Positions 30,532 to 40,703 of a stretch of 64,000 nt of DNA are shown here, in pieces (the first letter of the stretch is position 1; every line of letters starts with the position of its first letter). The stretch spans positions 3,100,001 through 3,164,000 of the forward strand of contig CP094243.1 in assembly GCA_022749655.1 (NCBI GenBank). Direction: 5' to 3'. The translations under genes and the position numbers were made by a program. The notes below the pieces were generated by a model, which was not told the DNA's origin, did not search any database, and was given only the letters and a program-made list of their open reading frames with translations. This DNA comes from Xanthomonas phaseoli pv. phaseoli (GTDB taxonomy: Bacteria > Pseudomonadota > Gammaproteobacteria > Xanthomonadales > Xanthomonadaceae).

Positions 30532-30547
30532 ATTAGATCGTTCTAAT
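30532..30547. promoter_or_regulatory. Palindrome upstream of the TonB receptor, possible operator
   Basis: ATTAGATCGTTCTAAT is symmetrical except at its central positions, with CG at the exact centre as in many LacI/GalR-type operators. It lies 153 bases before the receptor start. No regulator gene is adjacent. Confidence 0.3.
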
Positions 30548-31236
30548 GCAGGGGGACCCTAAGTAGCACAGCGCATGCGCCAACGCATTCTGCCGCGCAG
30601 CAGGCCCGCGGCGTTGCAAGCGCGCGATTGCGGTCGGGCTCGCCACGTTTGCGCGCGGCACGGTACAGCCTGTCTGCTGCTGCGGCAGCAGCTTGATCGC
30701 GACCCACTTGCGCCCTCGCCCGCAACCAGGCGCAAGCGGCTTATCGCGGCGCCTGCGCGCGTTTCACCATTCACAACCGAGCTCAGCGAGAAGCAGGGTC
30801 GACCTGCGTGTCGGCACCTCTTCTACATGGCCACTGCACGTCGCTTGCCGGCTATCGCCATGCAGGGATGTGCGGTGATGGCGAGCGCCATTACAGGGAT
30901 GTGCAGTGATGGCGAGTTATCAAGAATGTTGCAGGGTCGAAGAGACGGTTCCCGGCCGCGCTCGCGCTCGTCAGCGAAGCCGGGGACCGAACCCTGCGCC
31001 TGGACGTACCTCACCCCAACCCCTCTCCCGCAGCAGAGGGGCTCAAGACCGCGCAGGCCTTGCGCTTGCTCTGCCCTCCTAAAAAGCAGGGCCAACGCTA
31101 GGTATCGCTGAGTTAATCGAGACTTTTCCGACCCAGAACCGATCCGCAGCCGCGCGTACCGCCCGCACCCAAGCCGGCAATTGAAGACCCCTCCTCCAGA
31201 ACGACAACTTTCTGGCGCGCCAACCGGGCGCATCTA
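30548..31236. other. Gene-poor spacer between TonB receptor and motC
   Basis: No coding region is credible here. A 23-bp direct repeat with one mismatch (CAGGGATGTGCGGTGATGGC and next three) occurs at 30863 and 30894. A fragment of the common CCTCTCCCGC...AGAGGGG palindrome lies near 31020. Confidence 0.5.
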
Positions 31237-31263
31237 TCAAGTCCGCCGGGCCTGGGCCGATAC
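31237..31263 (+). promoter_or_regulatory. Sigma-28 promoter of motCD
   Basis: TCAAG (31237-31241), 14 bases, then GCCGATAC (31256-31263). The -10 element ends seven bases before the ATG at 31271, so transcription would begin at or next to the start codon. A leaderless motC message is predicted. Confidence 0.7.
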
Positions 31264-31270
31264 CGCATGC

Positions 31271-32011
31271 ATGGACAGACTCAGCGTAATCGGACTGGTG
31301 CTGGCGATCGTGGCGATCGTGGGCGGCAGCGTGTTGAAAGGTGCCGGCATTTCGTCGCTATGGTCGCCGGCTGCCTTCGTGATCGTCATTGTCGGCACGG
31401 TGGCCGCAATCCTGCTGCACACCTCGCCGGCGGTTTTCCGGCGCGCGTTCAAGATCCTGCGCTGGGTGATCCAGCCGCCGGCCAGCGACCGCCCGCAACT
31501 GGTGGCGCGTATCGTCGAGTGGAGCAATATCGCCCGTCGCCAGGGCCTGCTGGGCCTGGAAGACCAATTGCCGCGTCAGGACGATGCCTTCCTGCGCAAG
31601 GGCCTGCAGATGCTGGTCGATGGCGTGGAGCCGGAAGCCATGCGCAACATGCTCGAGATCGAGGTGGACAACCAGGAGCGTCAGGATCTTGCCGCGGCCA
31701 AGGTGTTCGAGGGCATGGGCATCTATGCCCCCACGCTGGGCATCATCGGCGCGGTGCTGGGCCTGATGGCGGTGATGAAGAACCTGGCCGACCCGGCCAT
31801 GCTCGGGCACGGCATCGCGGCGGCCTTCACCGCCACCATCTACGGCATCGCCTCGGCCAACCTGCTGTTCCTGCCGGTCGCCGCCAAGCTCAAGAGCGTG
31901 ATCCATTGCAGCACCAACGAGCGCGAAATGGCGATCGAAGGGCTGATTGCGATCGCCCAGGGCGAGAACCCGCGCAACATCGAATCGAAATTGGCAGGCT
32001 ACTTGCATTAG
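31271..32011 (+). CDS. motC: Flagellar motor stator protein MotC (MotA family)
   Basis: MotC pairs with MotD to form a proton-driven stator. The 246-residue product has the MotA-type layout: two N-terminal membrane helices (MDRLSVIGLVLAIVAIVGG, FVIVIVGTVAAILL), a large cytoplasmic loop with conserved charged residues (QGLLGLEDQL, FLRKGLQMLVDG), and two C-terminal helices (GIYAPTLGIIGAVLGLMAVM, TATIYGIASANLLFLPVA). It is shorter than classical MotA, as is usual for the MotC/PomA-like type of Pseudomonas. ATG 31271 begins exactly at the first helix as in the family. motD follows after six bases. Confidence 0.93.
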   Translation: MDRLSVIGLVLAIVAIVGGSVLKGAGISSLWSPAAFVIVIVGTVAAILLHTSPAVFRRAFKILRWVIQPPASDRPQLVARIVEWSNIARRQGLLGLEDQLPRQDDAFLRKGLQMLVDGVEPEAMRNMLEIEVDNQERQDLAAAKVFEGMGIYAPTLGIIGAVLGLMAVMKNLADPAMLGHGIAAAFTATIYGIASANLLFLPVAAKLKSVIHCSTNEREMAIEGLIAIAQGENPRNIESKLAGYLH

Positions 32012-32017
32012 CGCGTT

Positions 32018-32992
32018 ATGGCCCGTCGTCGCAAACACCACGAAGAACATGGCAACCACGAAGCGTGGGCGATTCCGTATGCCGATCTGATGACGCTGCT
32101 GCTGGCGTTCTTCGTGGTGATGTACGCCATTTCTTCGCTCAACGAAGGCAAATACAAGGTCATGGCACAGGCGCTGACCAGCGCCTTCGGCGGCTCGTCG
32201 AACAAGGCCAGCCCGGTGCAGCTGGGCAAGACCCAGACCCTGGGCGCCGATTACGACCGCCCATCCGTGATCAAGGCCGGTGCGCCGATGGCGGCCTCCA
32301 ACGGCCCGACCGACCCCACCCTGCTGCCGTCGATGGCTGCGCAGATGCGCATGCCGGTGTCGCTGCGCAACCAGGCGCAACTGGCGCGCGCACAGCGGCA
32401 GATGGATGCAGTGGAGCAACAGCTGAGCAAGACGCTGGCCCCGCTGATCGACAAGCAACTCATCACCATCCGCCGCAACGATCTGTGGATCGAGGTGGAG
32501 ATCAACAGCGACATCCTGTTCGGCACCGGCTCGGCCACCCTGGCCGGCGGCGCGCGCGGGACGCTGTCCACGCTAGCCTCGGTGCTGCGCGATGCGCCCA
32601 ATGGCGTGCGCGTGGAGGGCTATACCGACAACCAGCCGATCGCGACCGCCCAATTTCCCTCCAACTGGGAACTGTCGGCGGCGCGCGCGGCCAGCGTGGT
32701 GCACCTGTTCGCCGACGACGGCATCGCCCCGCAACGATTGGCGATGGTGGGCTATGGAGAATTCCGCGCACGTGCCGATAACAGCACTGAGGCGGGACGG
32801 AATGCGAACCGGCGTGTGGTGTTGATCATCCTCGCTGACTCGGCTGGCTCACTCGCACCCGATCCGCCATCGCAATTAAATGCGACCGCCGCCGGGGCGC
32901 CCAAGCTTCCCAAGTCTGACGGCGGCCAAACGGCCGTCACCACCGAAAGCGGCACAAGTTCCGTCCCCGCCGTAATTCAAGGAGTGCAGTGA
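32018..32992 (+). CDS. motD: Flagellar motor stator protein MotD (MotB family)
   Basis: MotD anchors the stator to peptidoglycan and carries the proton-binding aspartate. The 324-residue product has a basic N terminus (MARRRKHHEEH) and one membrane helix, WAIPYADLMTLLLAFFVVMYA, with the essential aspartate at D23. The plug/linker region is followed by a C-terminal OmpA-like peptidoglycan-binding domain (VEGYTDNQPI, NWELSAARAASVV, RLAMVGYGEFRA, NRRVVLIIL). A Ser/Pro-rich tail follows the OmpA domain. The ParA-type gene begins one base after its stop, so motC-motD-parA-parP form one operon. Confidence 0.94.
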   Translation: MARRRKHHEEHGNHEAWAIPYADLMTLLLAFFVVMYAISSLNEGKYKVMAQALTSAFGGSSNKASPVQLGKTQTLGADYDRPSVIKAGAPMAASNGPTDPTLLPSMAAQMRMPVSLRNQAQLARAQRQMDAVEQQLSKTLAPLIDKQLITIRRNDLWIEVEINSDILFGTGSATLAGGARGTLSTLASVLRDAPNGVRVEGYTDNQPIATAQFPSNWELSAARAASVVHLFADDGIAPQRLAMVGYGEFRARADNSTEAGRNANRRVVLIILADSAGSLAPDPPSQLNATAAGAPKLPKSDGGQTAVTTESGTSSVPAVIQGVQ

Positions 32993-32993
32993 C

Positions 32994-33776
32994 ATGCGTA
33001 TCTGGGCAATCGCCAACCAAAAGGGCGGCGTCGGCAAGACCACCACGACGCTGGCATTGGGTCGCGGCCTGGCCGCGCTCGGCCACCGCGTCTTGTTGAT
33101 CGACCTCGATCCGCACTCCTCGCTCACCCGCGCGTTCGGCGTGGCGGTCGACCCGCCGCCGCGCGGGGTGCTGGACCTGTTCGGCACCCCGCCGAGCGAT
33201 CTGGCCAGCCTGGCGCATGAGAGCAGCATTCCGGGCCTGTCGTACGTGTGCGCGCAAGCCGCATTGGCCACGCTGGAACGCCGCAGCGCCAACCAGCCCG
33301 GCCTGGGCCTGGCGTTGCAGAACGCCATGACCCGGCATGCCGGCCAGCACGACTACATCCTGCTGGACTGCCCGCCCACCCTGGGCCTGCTGATGATCAA
33401 CGCCCTGGCCGCCTGCGACCGCGTGGTGGTGCCGACCCAGGCCGAGCCGCTTGCCCTGCATGGTCTGGCCAGCATGGTACGCACGGCCGACATGGTGCAG
33501 CGCTCGCGTCGCCGCGAGCTGCCGGTGTCGATCCTGCCCACGCTGTTCGACCGCCGCACCCGCGCCGGCAACGAAACGCTCAAAGAGATGCAGACCACCT
33601 ACGGCCCGGTGGTGTGGGAAGACGCCGTTCCGATGGACACCCGTATTTGCAATGCCGCCGCACTCACCGTTCCCGCCACCGGCGGCGACTATCAGGGCCG
33701 CGGCCTGTCCGCCTATCGCCGCGCGCTGGATTGGGTGCTGGCCGATGACGCGATGCGTATGGAGCAAGCCGCATGA
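32994..33776 (+). CDS. ParA-family ATPase, ParC type (chemotaxis array positioning)
   Basis: The product is a 260-residue ParA/Soj ATPase with the deviant Walker A motif KGGVGKTTTT (residues 10-19), LLIDLDPHSSLT and LLDCPPTLGLL. In polar-flagellated gammaproteobacteria a ParA homologue encoded between motor genes and cheW (ParC) places chemotaxis arrays at the pole and shares them between daughter cells. Position after motCD and before a CheW-domain gene fits ParC better than chromosome-partition ParA, whose ParB partner is absent. The next gene starts inside its last codons (ATGA overlap). Confidence 0.85.
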   Translation: MRIWAIANQKGGVGKTTTTLALGRGLAALGHRVLLIDLDPHSSLTRAFGVAVDPPPRGVLDLFGTPPSDLASLAHESSIPGLSYVCAQAALATLERRSANQPGLGLALQNAMTRHAGQHDYILLDCPPTLGLLMINALAACDRVVVPTQAEPLALHGLASMVRTADMVQRSRRRELPVSILPTLFDRRTRAGNETLKEMQTTYGPVVWEDAVPMDTRICNAAALTVPATGGDYQGRGLSAYRRALDWVLADDAMRMEQAA

Positions 33777-35046
33777 GCAACCCCACCGCCAACGGTGAAT
33801 TGGACGATTATCTGGAAGGCCTGCTGCACGATGCGGGCGTGGAGATCGTCGCCCCGCCTGCGGCCGCCGCAGCCACGGTCGAAACGCCGGCACTTGCGCA
33901 TGCTGATCTCGCGCTGGCCGAGCCGCCGTTCGAGAGTGCTGCAGTTCCCGAAGCCGCCACCGTCTCCGAGGCCGCCACTTCCAATGCGATTGCCGCGGTG
34001 CGCAGCGCCGATGCGATCGCCGCCGATTTCCTGGCCGAAATGGATGCCGATCCGGCCTTCGCTCCGCCGGTCAAGGCCGCGCCCAGCGCCGCCGACATCG
34101 CCGCCGACTTCCTGGCCGAAATGGATGCCGACCCGGCCTTCGCTCCGCCGGTCAAGGCCGCGCCCAGCGCCGCCGACATCGCCGCCGACTTCCTGGCCGA
34201 AATGGATGCCGACCCGGCCTTCGCACCGCCGGCCAAGGCCGCGCCCAGCGCCGCCGACATCGCTGCCGACTTCCTGGCCGAAATGGATGCCGACCCGGCG
34301 TTCGCCCCGCCTGTCAAGGCCGCGCCCAGCGCCGCCGATATCGCCGCCGACTTCCTGGCCGAAATGGATGCCGATCCGGCGTTCGGAACCGCGCCCACCG
34401 CAGTGGACCTGATCACAGCCGATCTGCTGGCAGAAATGGATGCCGACCCGGCCTTCGGGATGGAGGCCGCACCGGTCGCGGCGCCCGCACCAGCCCCGGT
34501 CCTCGCGCCCGCTCCGCCCCCGCGTGCAGTACCCGCGCCGGCCGGGCGCCGGCACCGACCGGGCTGCAGGCACTGCTGGCGCCCGGCCAGGCCGACAAGA
34601 TTCACGCTGAACGCCGCGCCAGCGAACGCAGCACCCGCTGGCTGCGTCTGCGCTGCGGCGAACAGACCTATGCGCTGGAATTGCTCAAGGTGCAGGAAGT
34701 GGTGTTGCCCGTGCCGCTGCTGCCGCTGCGCGGCACGCCCAGCGCCATGCTGGGCATCATGAACCTGCGGGGCCAGGTGGTCCCGGTGATCGATCTGGGC
34801 ATCCACTTGGGCTCATCGCCGGTGGACATGGACCTGCAGACCCGCGTGGTGGTGCTGGAAGAAAACGGCGAAACCATGGGCCTGCGCGTGTCGGCCGTGG
34901 AAGACGTCACCAGCCTCACCGATCAGCAGATCGAGCCGCCGGACAACGCGCGCCTGTGCCGCATCTACAACAACTTGTTCCGCGGTGTGGCACGTCTGGG
35001 CCATCAGCCGATGATCCTGCTCGATGCCACCCATCTGCTGCATTGA
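33773..35046 (+). CDS. ParP-like CheW-domain protein with 27-residue repeats (one frameshift)
   Basis: About 424 residues with three parts. The N terminus, GELDDYLEGLLHDAGVEI, resembles the short D-Y-x-x-x-L-L motif of ParP proteins that contact ParC. The middle is five near-identical 27-residue repeats (core DIAADFLAEMDADPAFAPP) plus a sixth degenerate copy, then an Ala/Pro stretch. The C terminus is a CheW-like domain (STRWLRLRCGEQTYALELL, VVLPVPLLPLRGTPSAMLG, NLRGQVVPVIDLG, IYNNLFRGVARLGHQPMIL). ParP links CheA and receptors to ParC; the gene order after ParC supports this role. A plain scaffold CheW is the alternative. The frame breaks at 34554-34556, where one G is missing between the Ala/Pro stretch and the CheW domain. 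Confidence 0.75.
34031..34463 (+). repeat. 81-bp in-frame tandem repeat in the ParP-like gene
   Basis: CTGGCCGAAATGGATGCCGA recurs at 34031, 34112, 34193, 34274 and 34355, exactly 81 bases apart, and a weaker sixth copy follows near 34427. The first five differ at only a few, largely synonymous positions, so the array expanded recently. Copy number is likely to vary between strains. Confidence 0.92.
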
Positions 35047-35091
35047 TGCGCGCCTAGCTTGCTCGCACCTGCACGCACGACGATTCACCGT

Positions 35092-35117
35092 TAAAGCTTT
35101 TCCGCCCCCGCCGTTAG
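35092..35117 (+). promoter_or_regulatory. Sigma-28 promoter of the STAS-cheY-cheA unit
   Basis: TAAAG (35092-35096), 13 bases, then GCCGTTAG (35110-35117), 30 bases before the ATG at 35148. Confidence 0.6.
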
Positions 35118-35147
35118 TACGCATAGAACCATCCGTTCGGAGCAACA

Positions 35148-35456
35148 ATGAGCACAGTGACATTGGGTGAGGATCTCGGCATCGAGACCAGCGCCGACCT
35201 CAAGCAAAAGCTTGCCGGATTCCTCACCCAGGACGGCGACCTGGTGCTTGATGCCGGTGAAGTCCGGCGCATCCACACCGCCAGCGTGCAGTTGCTCTGC
35301 GCCTTTGTGCAAAGCCGCCGCCAGGCCGGCCTGCACACCGAATTCGATGGCTGCAACGACACTTTTAGGGATGCAGCGCGTCTGCTCGGCGTCACCGACG
35401 CGCTCGGACTCCCCGCATCCAATGACAACCTGAAATCTGTGGAGAACGCCGCATGA
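35148..35456 (+). CDS. STAS-domain protein
   Basis: This is a single STAS domain of 102 residues, the fold of anti-sigma-factor antagonists. The segment GEVRRIHTASVQLLCAFVQ corresponds to the D-(S/T)-x-G-x-x-x-L region that holds the phospho-serine in SpoIIAA. Here it reads HTASVQ, so a serine/threonine is still present but the usual D and G are changed. STAS proteins beside cheY/cheA occur in other chemotaxis clusters; their partner is not known to me. No kinase or sigma partner is adjacent. Its stop overlaps the next cheY start by four bases. Confidence 0.85.
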   Translation: MSTVTLGEDLGIETSADLKQKLAGFLTQDGDLVLDAGEVRRIHTASVQLLCAFVQSRRQAGLHTEFDGCNDTFRDAARLLGVTDALGLPASNDNLKSVENAA

Positions 35457-35818
35457 GCGCACGTATCTTGGTGGTGGACGATTCGGCGTCGATGCGCCAG
35501 ATGGTCTCTTTCGCCCTCACCTCTGCCGGCTTTGCCGTCGAAGAAGCCGAAGACGGCGCCGTTGCGCTGGGCCGCGCGAAGGGCCAGCGCTTCAATGCGG
35601 TGGTCACCGACGTGAACATGCCCAACATGGACGGCATCTCGCTGATCCGCGAACTGCGCCAGCTGCCGGACTACAAGTTCACCCCGATGCTCATGCTCAC
35701 CACCGAGTCGGCGGCCGACAAGAAGTCCGAAGGCAAGGCGGCCGGCGCGACCGGCTGGCTGGTCAAGCCGTTCAACCCGGAACAGCTGATCGCAACCGTG
35801 CAGAAAGTTCTCGGTTAA
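35453..35818 (+). CDS. cheY: Chemotaxis response regulator CheY (second copy)
   Basis: This is a single receiver domain of 121 residues with D9/D10, phospho-acceptor D53 (VTDVNMPNMDG), T83/T84 and K105 (LVKPF). It differs from the CheY at 20337 in the output face and belongs to the short type often found directly before CheA in systems with STAS proteins (CheY near ParC/CheA). It may act as a phosphate sink or address the second CheA's own output. cheA2 starts 33 bases downstream. Confidence 0.92.
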   Translation: MSARILVVDDSASMRQMVSFALTSAGFAVEEAEDGAVALGRAKGQRFNAVVTDVNMPNMDGISLIRELRQLPDYKFTPMLMLTTESAADKKSEGKAAGATGWLVKPFNPEQLIATVQKVLG

Positions 35819-35851
35819 ACCCTCCTCGCTTCAGCTTCGGATGTCACGCCC

Positions 35852-37865
35852 ATGAGCATGGACCTGCAACGTTTCCACGCCACCTTTTTCGAGGAAAGCC
35901 GTGAAGGGCTCGACGCGATGGAGGCCGGGCTGCTGTCGCTTGAAGAAGGCAACCGCGACCCGGAAATCATCAACTCGGTGTTCCGCGCCGCGCACTCGAT
36001 CAAGGGCGGCGCCGCCACCTTCGGTTTCGACGCCGTCGCAGGGCTGACCCACGTGCTGGAGACGCTGCTGGACGAGCTGCGCTCCAACAAGCGCCAGCTC
36101 GAGCCCAATGCGGTCGATGCCATGCTGGGCTCGGTCGACGTGCTGCGCGCCCTGTTGCGCGAAGCCGAACACGGCACCCCGGCCGACCCGGCTGCGGTCA
36201 AGGCCGTGCACACCCGCTTGAATGCCGTGCTCGCTGGCGAAGCACCGGCGGCCGCGGCGGTTGCCAAGCCGAAGGAAGAAGAACCCGAAGCCTGGCACAT
36301 CGGTTTCACCCCGGCGCCTTCGCTGTTCATGAGCGGCAACGACCCGTTGCGCATCATCCGCGAGCTCGAACACCTGGGCCCGCTGCAGATCGCCGCGCGT
36401 CTGGAGCGCATGCCGGGCTTTTGAAAACATCGACCCGCTGGAAGCCTATCTGGCGTGGGACCTGGGCCTGATCGGCAAGATCCCGCGCAGCAAGATCGAA
36501 GACAGCTTTGCCTGGGTGGTGGACGACTGCGAGCTGGACATCCGCCCGATGGCCGTGCCCGGCCCGCCGCCGAGCCTGGCCGTGGACGCTCCGGCGGCCG
36601 CACCGGTTGCCGCCGCCGCCGCCGTTGCAGCGAGCGCCGCTGCCGAACCGGCTGCCGCCGCAGCGACACCGGCCAAGGCCGCCGCTGCCGAAGCCGAAAG
36701 CTCGATCCGCGTCAGCGTCGACAAGGTCGATGCATTGATCAACCTGGTCGGCGAGCTGGTGATCACCCAAGCCATGCTCAAGCAGGTCTCCACCGGCCTG
36801 GACCCGGCGCATGCCGAACAGCTGTTCGCCGGACTGGATCTGCTCGAACGCAATACCCGCGATCTGCAGGAAGCGGTCATCGGCGTGCGCATGCTGCCCG
36901 TCGATGCCGTGTTCCGCCGCTTCCCGCGCCTGGTGCGCGACCTCTCCAGCCGCCTCGGCAAGCAGGTGCGCCTGCGCACGATTGGCGAAAGCACCGAGCT
37001 GGACAAGGGGCTGATCGAAAAGATTGCCGATCCGTTGGTGCACCTGGTGCGCAACTCGATCGACCATGGCCTGGAAATGCCCGATGCGCGCCGCGCCTCC
37101 GGCAAGGACGAAACCGGCACGATTACTCTGGCGGCCTCGCATCAGGGTGGCCACATCGTGATCGAAGTCAGCGACGACGGCCGCGGCCTCAATCGCGCCA
37201 AGATCCTGGAAAAAGCAGCCGAACGCGGCATCGCCGTGCCGGACAACCCGACCGATGCGCAGGTGTGGGACTTGATCTTCGCACCTGGCTTCTCCACCGC
37301 CGATGCGGTGACCGACCTGTCCGGTCGTGGCGTGGGCATGGACGTGGTCCGCCGCAACATCCAGGGCCTGGGTGGCGAAGTGCAGCTGGAAAGCAACGCC
37401 GGCAGCGGTACCCGCGTGTTGATCCGTCTGCCGCTGACCCTGGCCATTCTGGACGGCATGACCGTCTCGGTCGCCGGCGAAACCCTGATCCTGCCGCTGT
37501 CCTACGTGCTCGAAGCCCTGCAGCCGGCACCGGAAGACGTCCGCGCGATGGCCGGCGACGGTCGGGTGCTGCGGGTGCGTGGCGAGTATCTGCCGATCCT
37601 TTCGCTCACCAATTACTACGGCTTCGGCGGGCAACAGTCCTCCAAGGAATCGCTGGTGGTGGTGGTCGAAGGCGACGGCCAGAAGATCGCGCTGGAAGTG
37701 GACGAGCTGCTCGGCCAGCAGCAGGTGGTGGTCAAGAACATCGAGAACAATTACCGGCGCATTCCGGGCGTTTCCGGCGCCACCATCCTCGGCGATGGGC
37801 GGGTGTCGCTGATCGTGGACATCGGTGGCCTGGTGCGCTCGCTCAAGGTGCCGCAAGCCGCGTAA
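35852..37865 (+). CDS. cheA: Chemotaxis histidine kinase CheA (second copy, one-base insertion)
   Basis: This second CheA is about 670 residues after bridging the break. HPt has the phospho-accepting H48 in [16 protein letters not shown]2-like segment ([19 protein letters not shown]) is present, which the first CheA lacks. Next come an Ala-rich linker, the dimerisation domain ([18 protein letters not shown]), the ATPase domain ([41 protein letters not shown]) and a CheW-like P5 domain. At 36419-36422 there are four T where three are needed (CCGGGCTTTGAAAAC), which puts a false stop after MPGF. The nine MCP genes follow. A GC-rich hairpin without T-run (CGCCGCGG/CCGCGGCG, 37872-37895) lies after the stop. 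Confidence 0.92.
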
Positions 37866-38109
37866 TGCACTCGCCGCGGCCCGGATGCCGCGGCGCAATG
37901 CCCCACCACGCCATCGATGCACGATGGGTGCTGGGGCGATCGCCGGCCGTATGGGGACTGCCGGCATCAGTAACACCCGTCCGGCCCGACACGACCGGCG
38001 GGAGATTCTGGCCCTTTGTCCGGATCTTTCGACTCTGCCATCGTCACTCGCCCAACCACTGACGGGCGCCCACGAGGCCAGTCGTTCTCTGCAATACGAG
38101 AAGACCGCT

Positions 38110-40401
38110 ATGAACTGGTTCCGTAATCTTGCCGTCGCCCGCAAGTTGGCCGTGGCGTTTTCCTTTACCGCATTGATCACCTTGGGCCTGGGTGGGTTTG
38201 CGCTTGTGCGGATGCAATCGAGCGCACATCTGTTGCGCGAGATCGGCACCGTGTGGGCACCGGCCGTGCAGCAACTGAGCGAAATGCGCGCATTGCTCGG
38301 CGAATTCCGCACCTACGAACTTGCCCAGCTGGCGCATGCCGACGATCCGAAGGCGGTGCAGAATTATTTCGAACGCATGGACAAGGCGCGCGCCGACGTC
38401 GCGACGGCGCAGGACGCCTACGCCAAGACCACCACCGCAGGCAGGGAGACCGAGTTGTACGACGAGGTCAAACTGAAACTGGCCGCGTACTACAAGGCCA
38501 ACGCCGCACTCAGCGCCGCGGTGCGTGCCGGCGATCTGGTCACTGCCAATCGCGTTTCCGATGAGCAATCGCGTCCGGCGCGGCGCGACCTGTTCGCAAA
38601 GTTGGTGGAACTGACCAAGTTCAACGTCGCCCACATGGACAGCGAGATCGCGCAGGCCGAGGCAACCTACCAGCGTTCGGTGCAAGTGATGCTCGTGGCG
38701 ATGGCGTTGTTCGTGCTGCTGGCTGCATTTGCCGGCTGGTTCATCGCCCGCAGCATCGCAGTCCCGCTCGCTCGCGCCACGCGGGTGGCCAGTGCCATCG
38801 CACAGGGCAAACTGGACAACGCCATCCACGTCGACAGCCGCGACGAAGCCGGGCAACTGCTGCACAGCATGGAAGGCATGCAGCGGCAACTGCAGGCCGT
38901 GCTCGCCGCGCAATCGGAAATGGCCAAGCGCCACGATGCCGGCCAGATCAGCTACCGGATGGATCACGATGCGTTTCCAGGCGACTACGGCACCATGGTG
39001 CGCGACACAAATAGCCTGGTCGGCTCGCATATCGCGGTCAAGATGAAGCTCGCACAGATCATGTCGCACTATGCGATCGGCGACTTCAGTCAGGACATGG
39101 ACCGCCTGCCAGGCGAAAAGGCCGTGCTCAGTTCCACCATGGATACCGTCAAGGCCAACCTGTCGGCGATGAACAGCGAGATCAAGCTGTTGGCGCAGGC
39201 TGCGGCCAACGGCGACTTCAGCGTGCGCGGCGACACACAGCGCTTCCAGTACGATTTCCAGGCGATGGTGGAGAGCCTCAACCAGCTGATGGCCACCGCC
39301 GATGCCAACCTCGGCGCGCTGTCCAAGCTGTTGCAGGCCATTGCCGCAGGCGATCTCACCGAGCGCATGCAAGGCCAGTTCAATGGCGTGTTCGCCCGGA
39401 TGCGCGACGATGCCAATACCACCACCGCGCAACTTGCCGATATCGTCGGGCGCATCCAGCACGCCAGCTTGTCGATCAATACCGCGGCCAGCGAGATTGC
39501 CGCCGGTAACAACGACCTGTCGCAGCGCACCGAACAACAGGCTGCGAACCTGGAAGAAACCGCCGCCTCGATGGAGGAGCTCACCTCCACCGTCCGCCAG
39601 AATGCCGAGCATGCACGCCAGGCCAACCAACTCGCCATCGGCGCGGCCACGGTGGCCTCGCAAGGCGGCAGCGTGGTGGCGCAGGTGGTGACCACCATGT
39701 CCGGCATCGAGGTGTCGTCGAAGAAGATCGCCGACATCATCAGCGTCATCGATGGCATTGCGTTCCAGACCAATATCCTGGCCTTGAATGCCGCGGTGGA
39801 AGCGGCACGCGCCGGCGAACAGGGCCGTGGCTTTGCCGTCGTTGCATCGGAAGTGCGCACGCTGGCGCAGCGTTCGGCCGGCGCGGCCAAGGAGATCAAG
39901 CACCTGATCGACGACTCGGTGAGCAAGGTCGCCGAAGGCTCGGTCCTGGTAGACCAGGCCGGCAAGACCATGGCCGACATCGTCGCCAGCGTGCAGCGCG
40001 TCACCGACATCATGGGCGAGATTTCTGCCGCCTCGCAGGAACAGTCGGCCGGGATCGAGCAGGTCAACCTCACCGTCACCCAGATGGACGAAGCCACCCA
40101 GCAGAACGCCGCACTGGTGGAAGAAGCCACGGCCGCGGCACGTGCGATGGAAGAGCAAGCCGGTCAGCTGTCCGATGCGGTGTCGATCTTCAAGGTGCAG
40201 CAGGTTGCTGCCGTTGCGACTGCAGCCAAGCGCCCTGCGCCGTCGCGTCTGGCCACCATAAAGCCAGGCGCTGCCAGACCGACCGCGACCAAGCGCGCAC
40301 CCGCACCAGCCGGGGTCGCGGCCAAAGCCAAACCCACCGCAACGCCGCGCCCGGTGACTGCCGTAGCCGCCAACGGCGACTCGAGCTGGCAGGAGTTCTG
40401 A
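38110..40401 (+). CDS. Methyl-accepting chemotaxis protein, MCP 1 of 9
   Basis: Transmembrane chemoreceptor of 763 residues. It has a basic start and first helix ([20 protein letters not shown]), a periplasmic four-helix-bundle sensor (about 35-190), a second helix ([20 protein letters not shown]), HAMP, two further HAMP-like units with the LPGEKAVL and GDFSVRGD motifs, and the signalling hairpin with tip [21 protein letters not shown]. The tail is an Ala/Lys/Pro-rich linker ending SSWQEF, a W-x-x-F tether for CheR/CheB. ATG 38110 is 244 bases after cheA2; I find no sigma-28 site in that gap, so it may be read from the cheA2 transcript. The ligand is unknown. Part of its 3' half is identical to MCP 2. 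Confidence 0.93.
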   Translation: MNWFRNLAVARKLAVAFSFTALITLGLGGFALVRMQSSAHLLREIGTVWAPAVQQLSEMRALLGEFRTYELAQLAHADDPKAVQNYFERMDKARADVATAQDAYAKTTTAGRETELYDEVKLKLAAYYKANAALSAAVRAGDLVTANRVSDEQSRPARRDLFAKLVELTKFNVAHMDSEIAQAEATYQRSVQVMLVAMALFVLLAAFAGWFIARSIAVPLARATRVASAIAQGKLDNAIHVDSRDEAGQLLHSMEGMQRQLQAVLAAQSEMAKRHDAGQISYRMDHDAFPGDYGTMVRDTNSLVGSHIAVKMKLAQIMSHYAIGDFSQDMDRLPGEKAVLSSTMDTVKANLSAMNSEIKLLAQAAANGDFSVRGDTQRFQYDFQAMVESLNQLMATADANLGALSKLLQAIAAGDLTERMQGQFNGVFARMRDDANTTTAQLADIVGRIQHASLSINTAASEIAAGNNDLSQRTEQQAANLEETAASMEELTSTVRQNAEHARQANQLAIGAATVASQGGSVVAQVVTTMSGIEVSSKKIADIISVIDGIAFQTNILALNAAVEAARAGEQGRGFAVVASEVRTLAQRSAGAAKEIKHLIDDSVSKVAEGSVLVDQAGKTMADIVASVQRVTDIMGEISAASQEQSAGIEQVNLTVTQMDEATQQNAALVEEATAAARAMEEQAGQLSDAVSIFKVQQVAAVATAAKRPAPSRLATIKPGAARPTATKRAPAPAGVAAKAKPTATPRPVTAVAANGDSSWQEF

Positions 40402-40440
40402 CCGCCCCGTCTGCGTCGAGCGGACGACAACGTGACCAAC

Positions 40441-40481
40441 ATGCGCAAGCCCCGACAGCAATGTCGGGGCTTTTTGCGCAT
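40441..40481 (+). terminator. Rho-independent terminator after MCP 1
   Basis: AGCCCCGACA (40448-40457) and TGTCGGGGCT (40462-40471) pair around GCAA, followed by TTTT. Outer bases TGCGC/GCGCA lengthen the stem. The rest of 40402-40703 shows no gene. Confidence 0.9.
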
Positions 40482-40703
40482 GCGCGTTCCGGCAATGCTC
40501 ACGCGCACGCATCCCTGCATCCAACAGACCAGCAACGTTTCGCAGCCGGGATGCCTGCGCGGTGCGTCGCTTGGCAGCGTCTCGCGCTGGCCCACCGAAC
40601 ACCATGAACGCCAGCATGCTGCAATGCAGCATGCAACTTCAGAATTCCGGGTGGCGAACGCTACCGGTGTATCTCTTTTCCACCCTCCCCATAGAGAAGC
40701 ACC

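Noticed and set aside
27701-30562. 953-codon open frame opposite the TonB receptor
   Set aside because: High-GC codon bias makes long antisense frames common. The minus-strand frame has plug and barrel motifs and the other has none.
36350-36480. Programmed frameshift or split CheA2 polypeptides
   Set aside because: An extra T in a TTT run within a conserved block fits the general indel pattern of the window. There is no slippery site with a stimulating structure.
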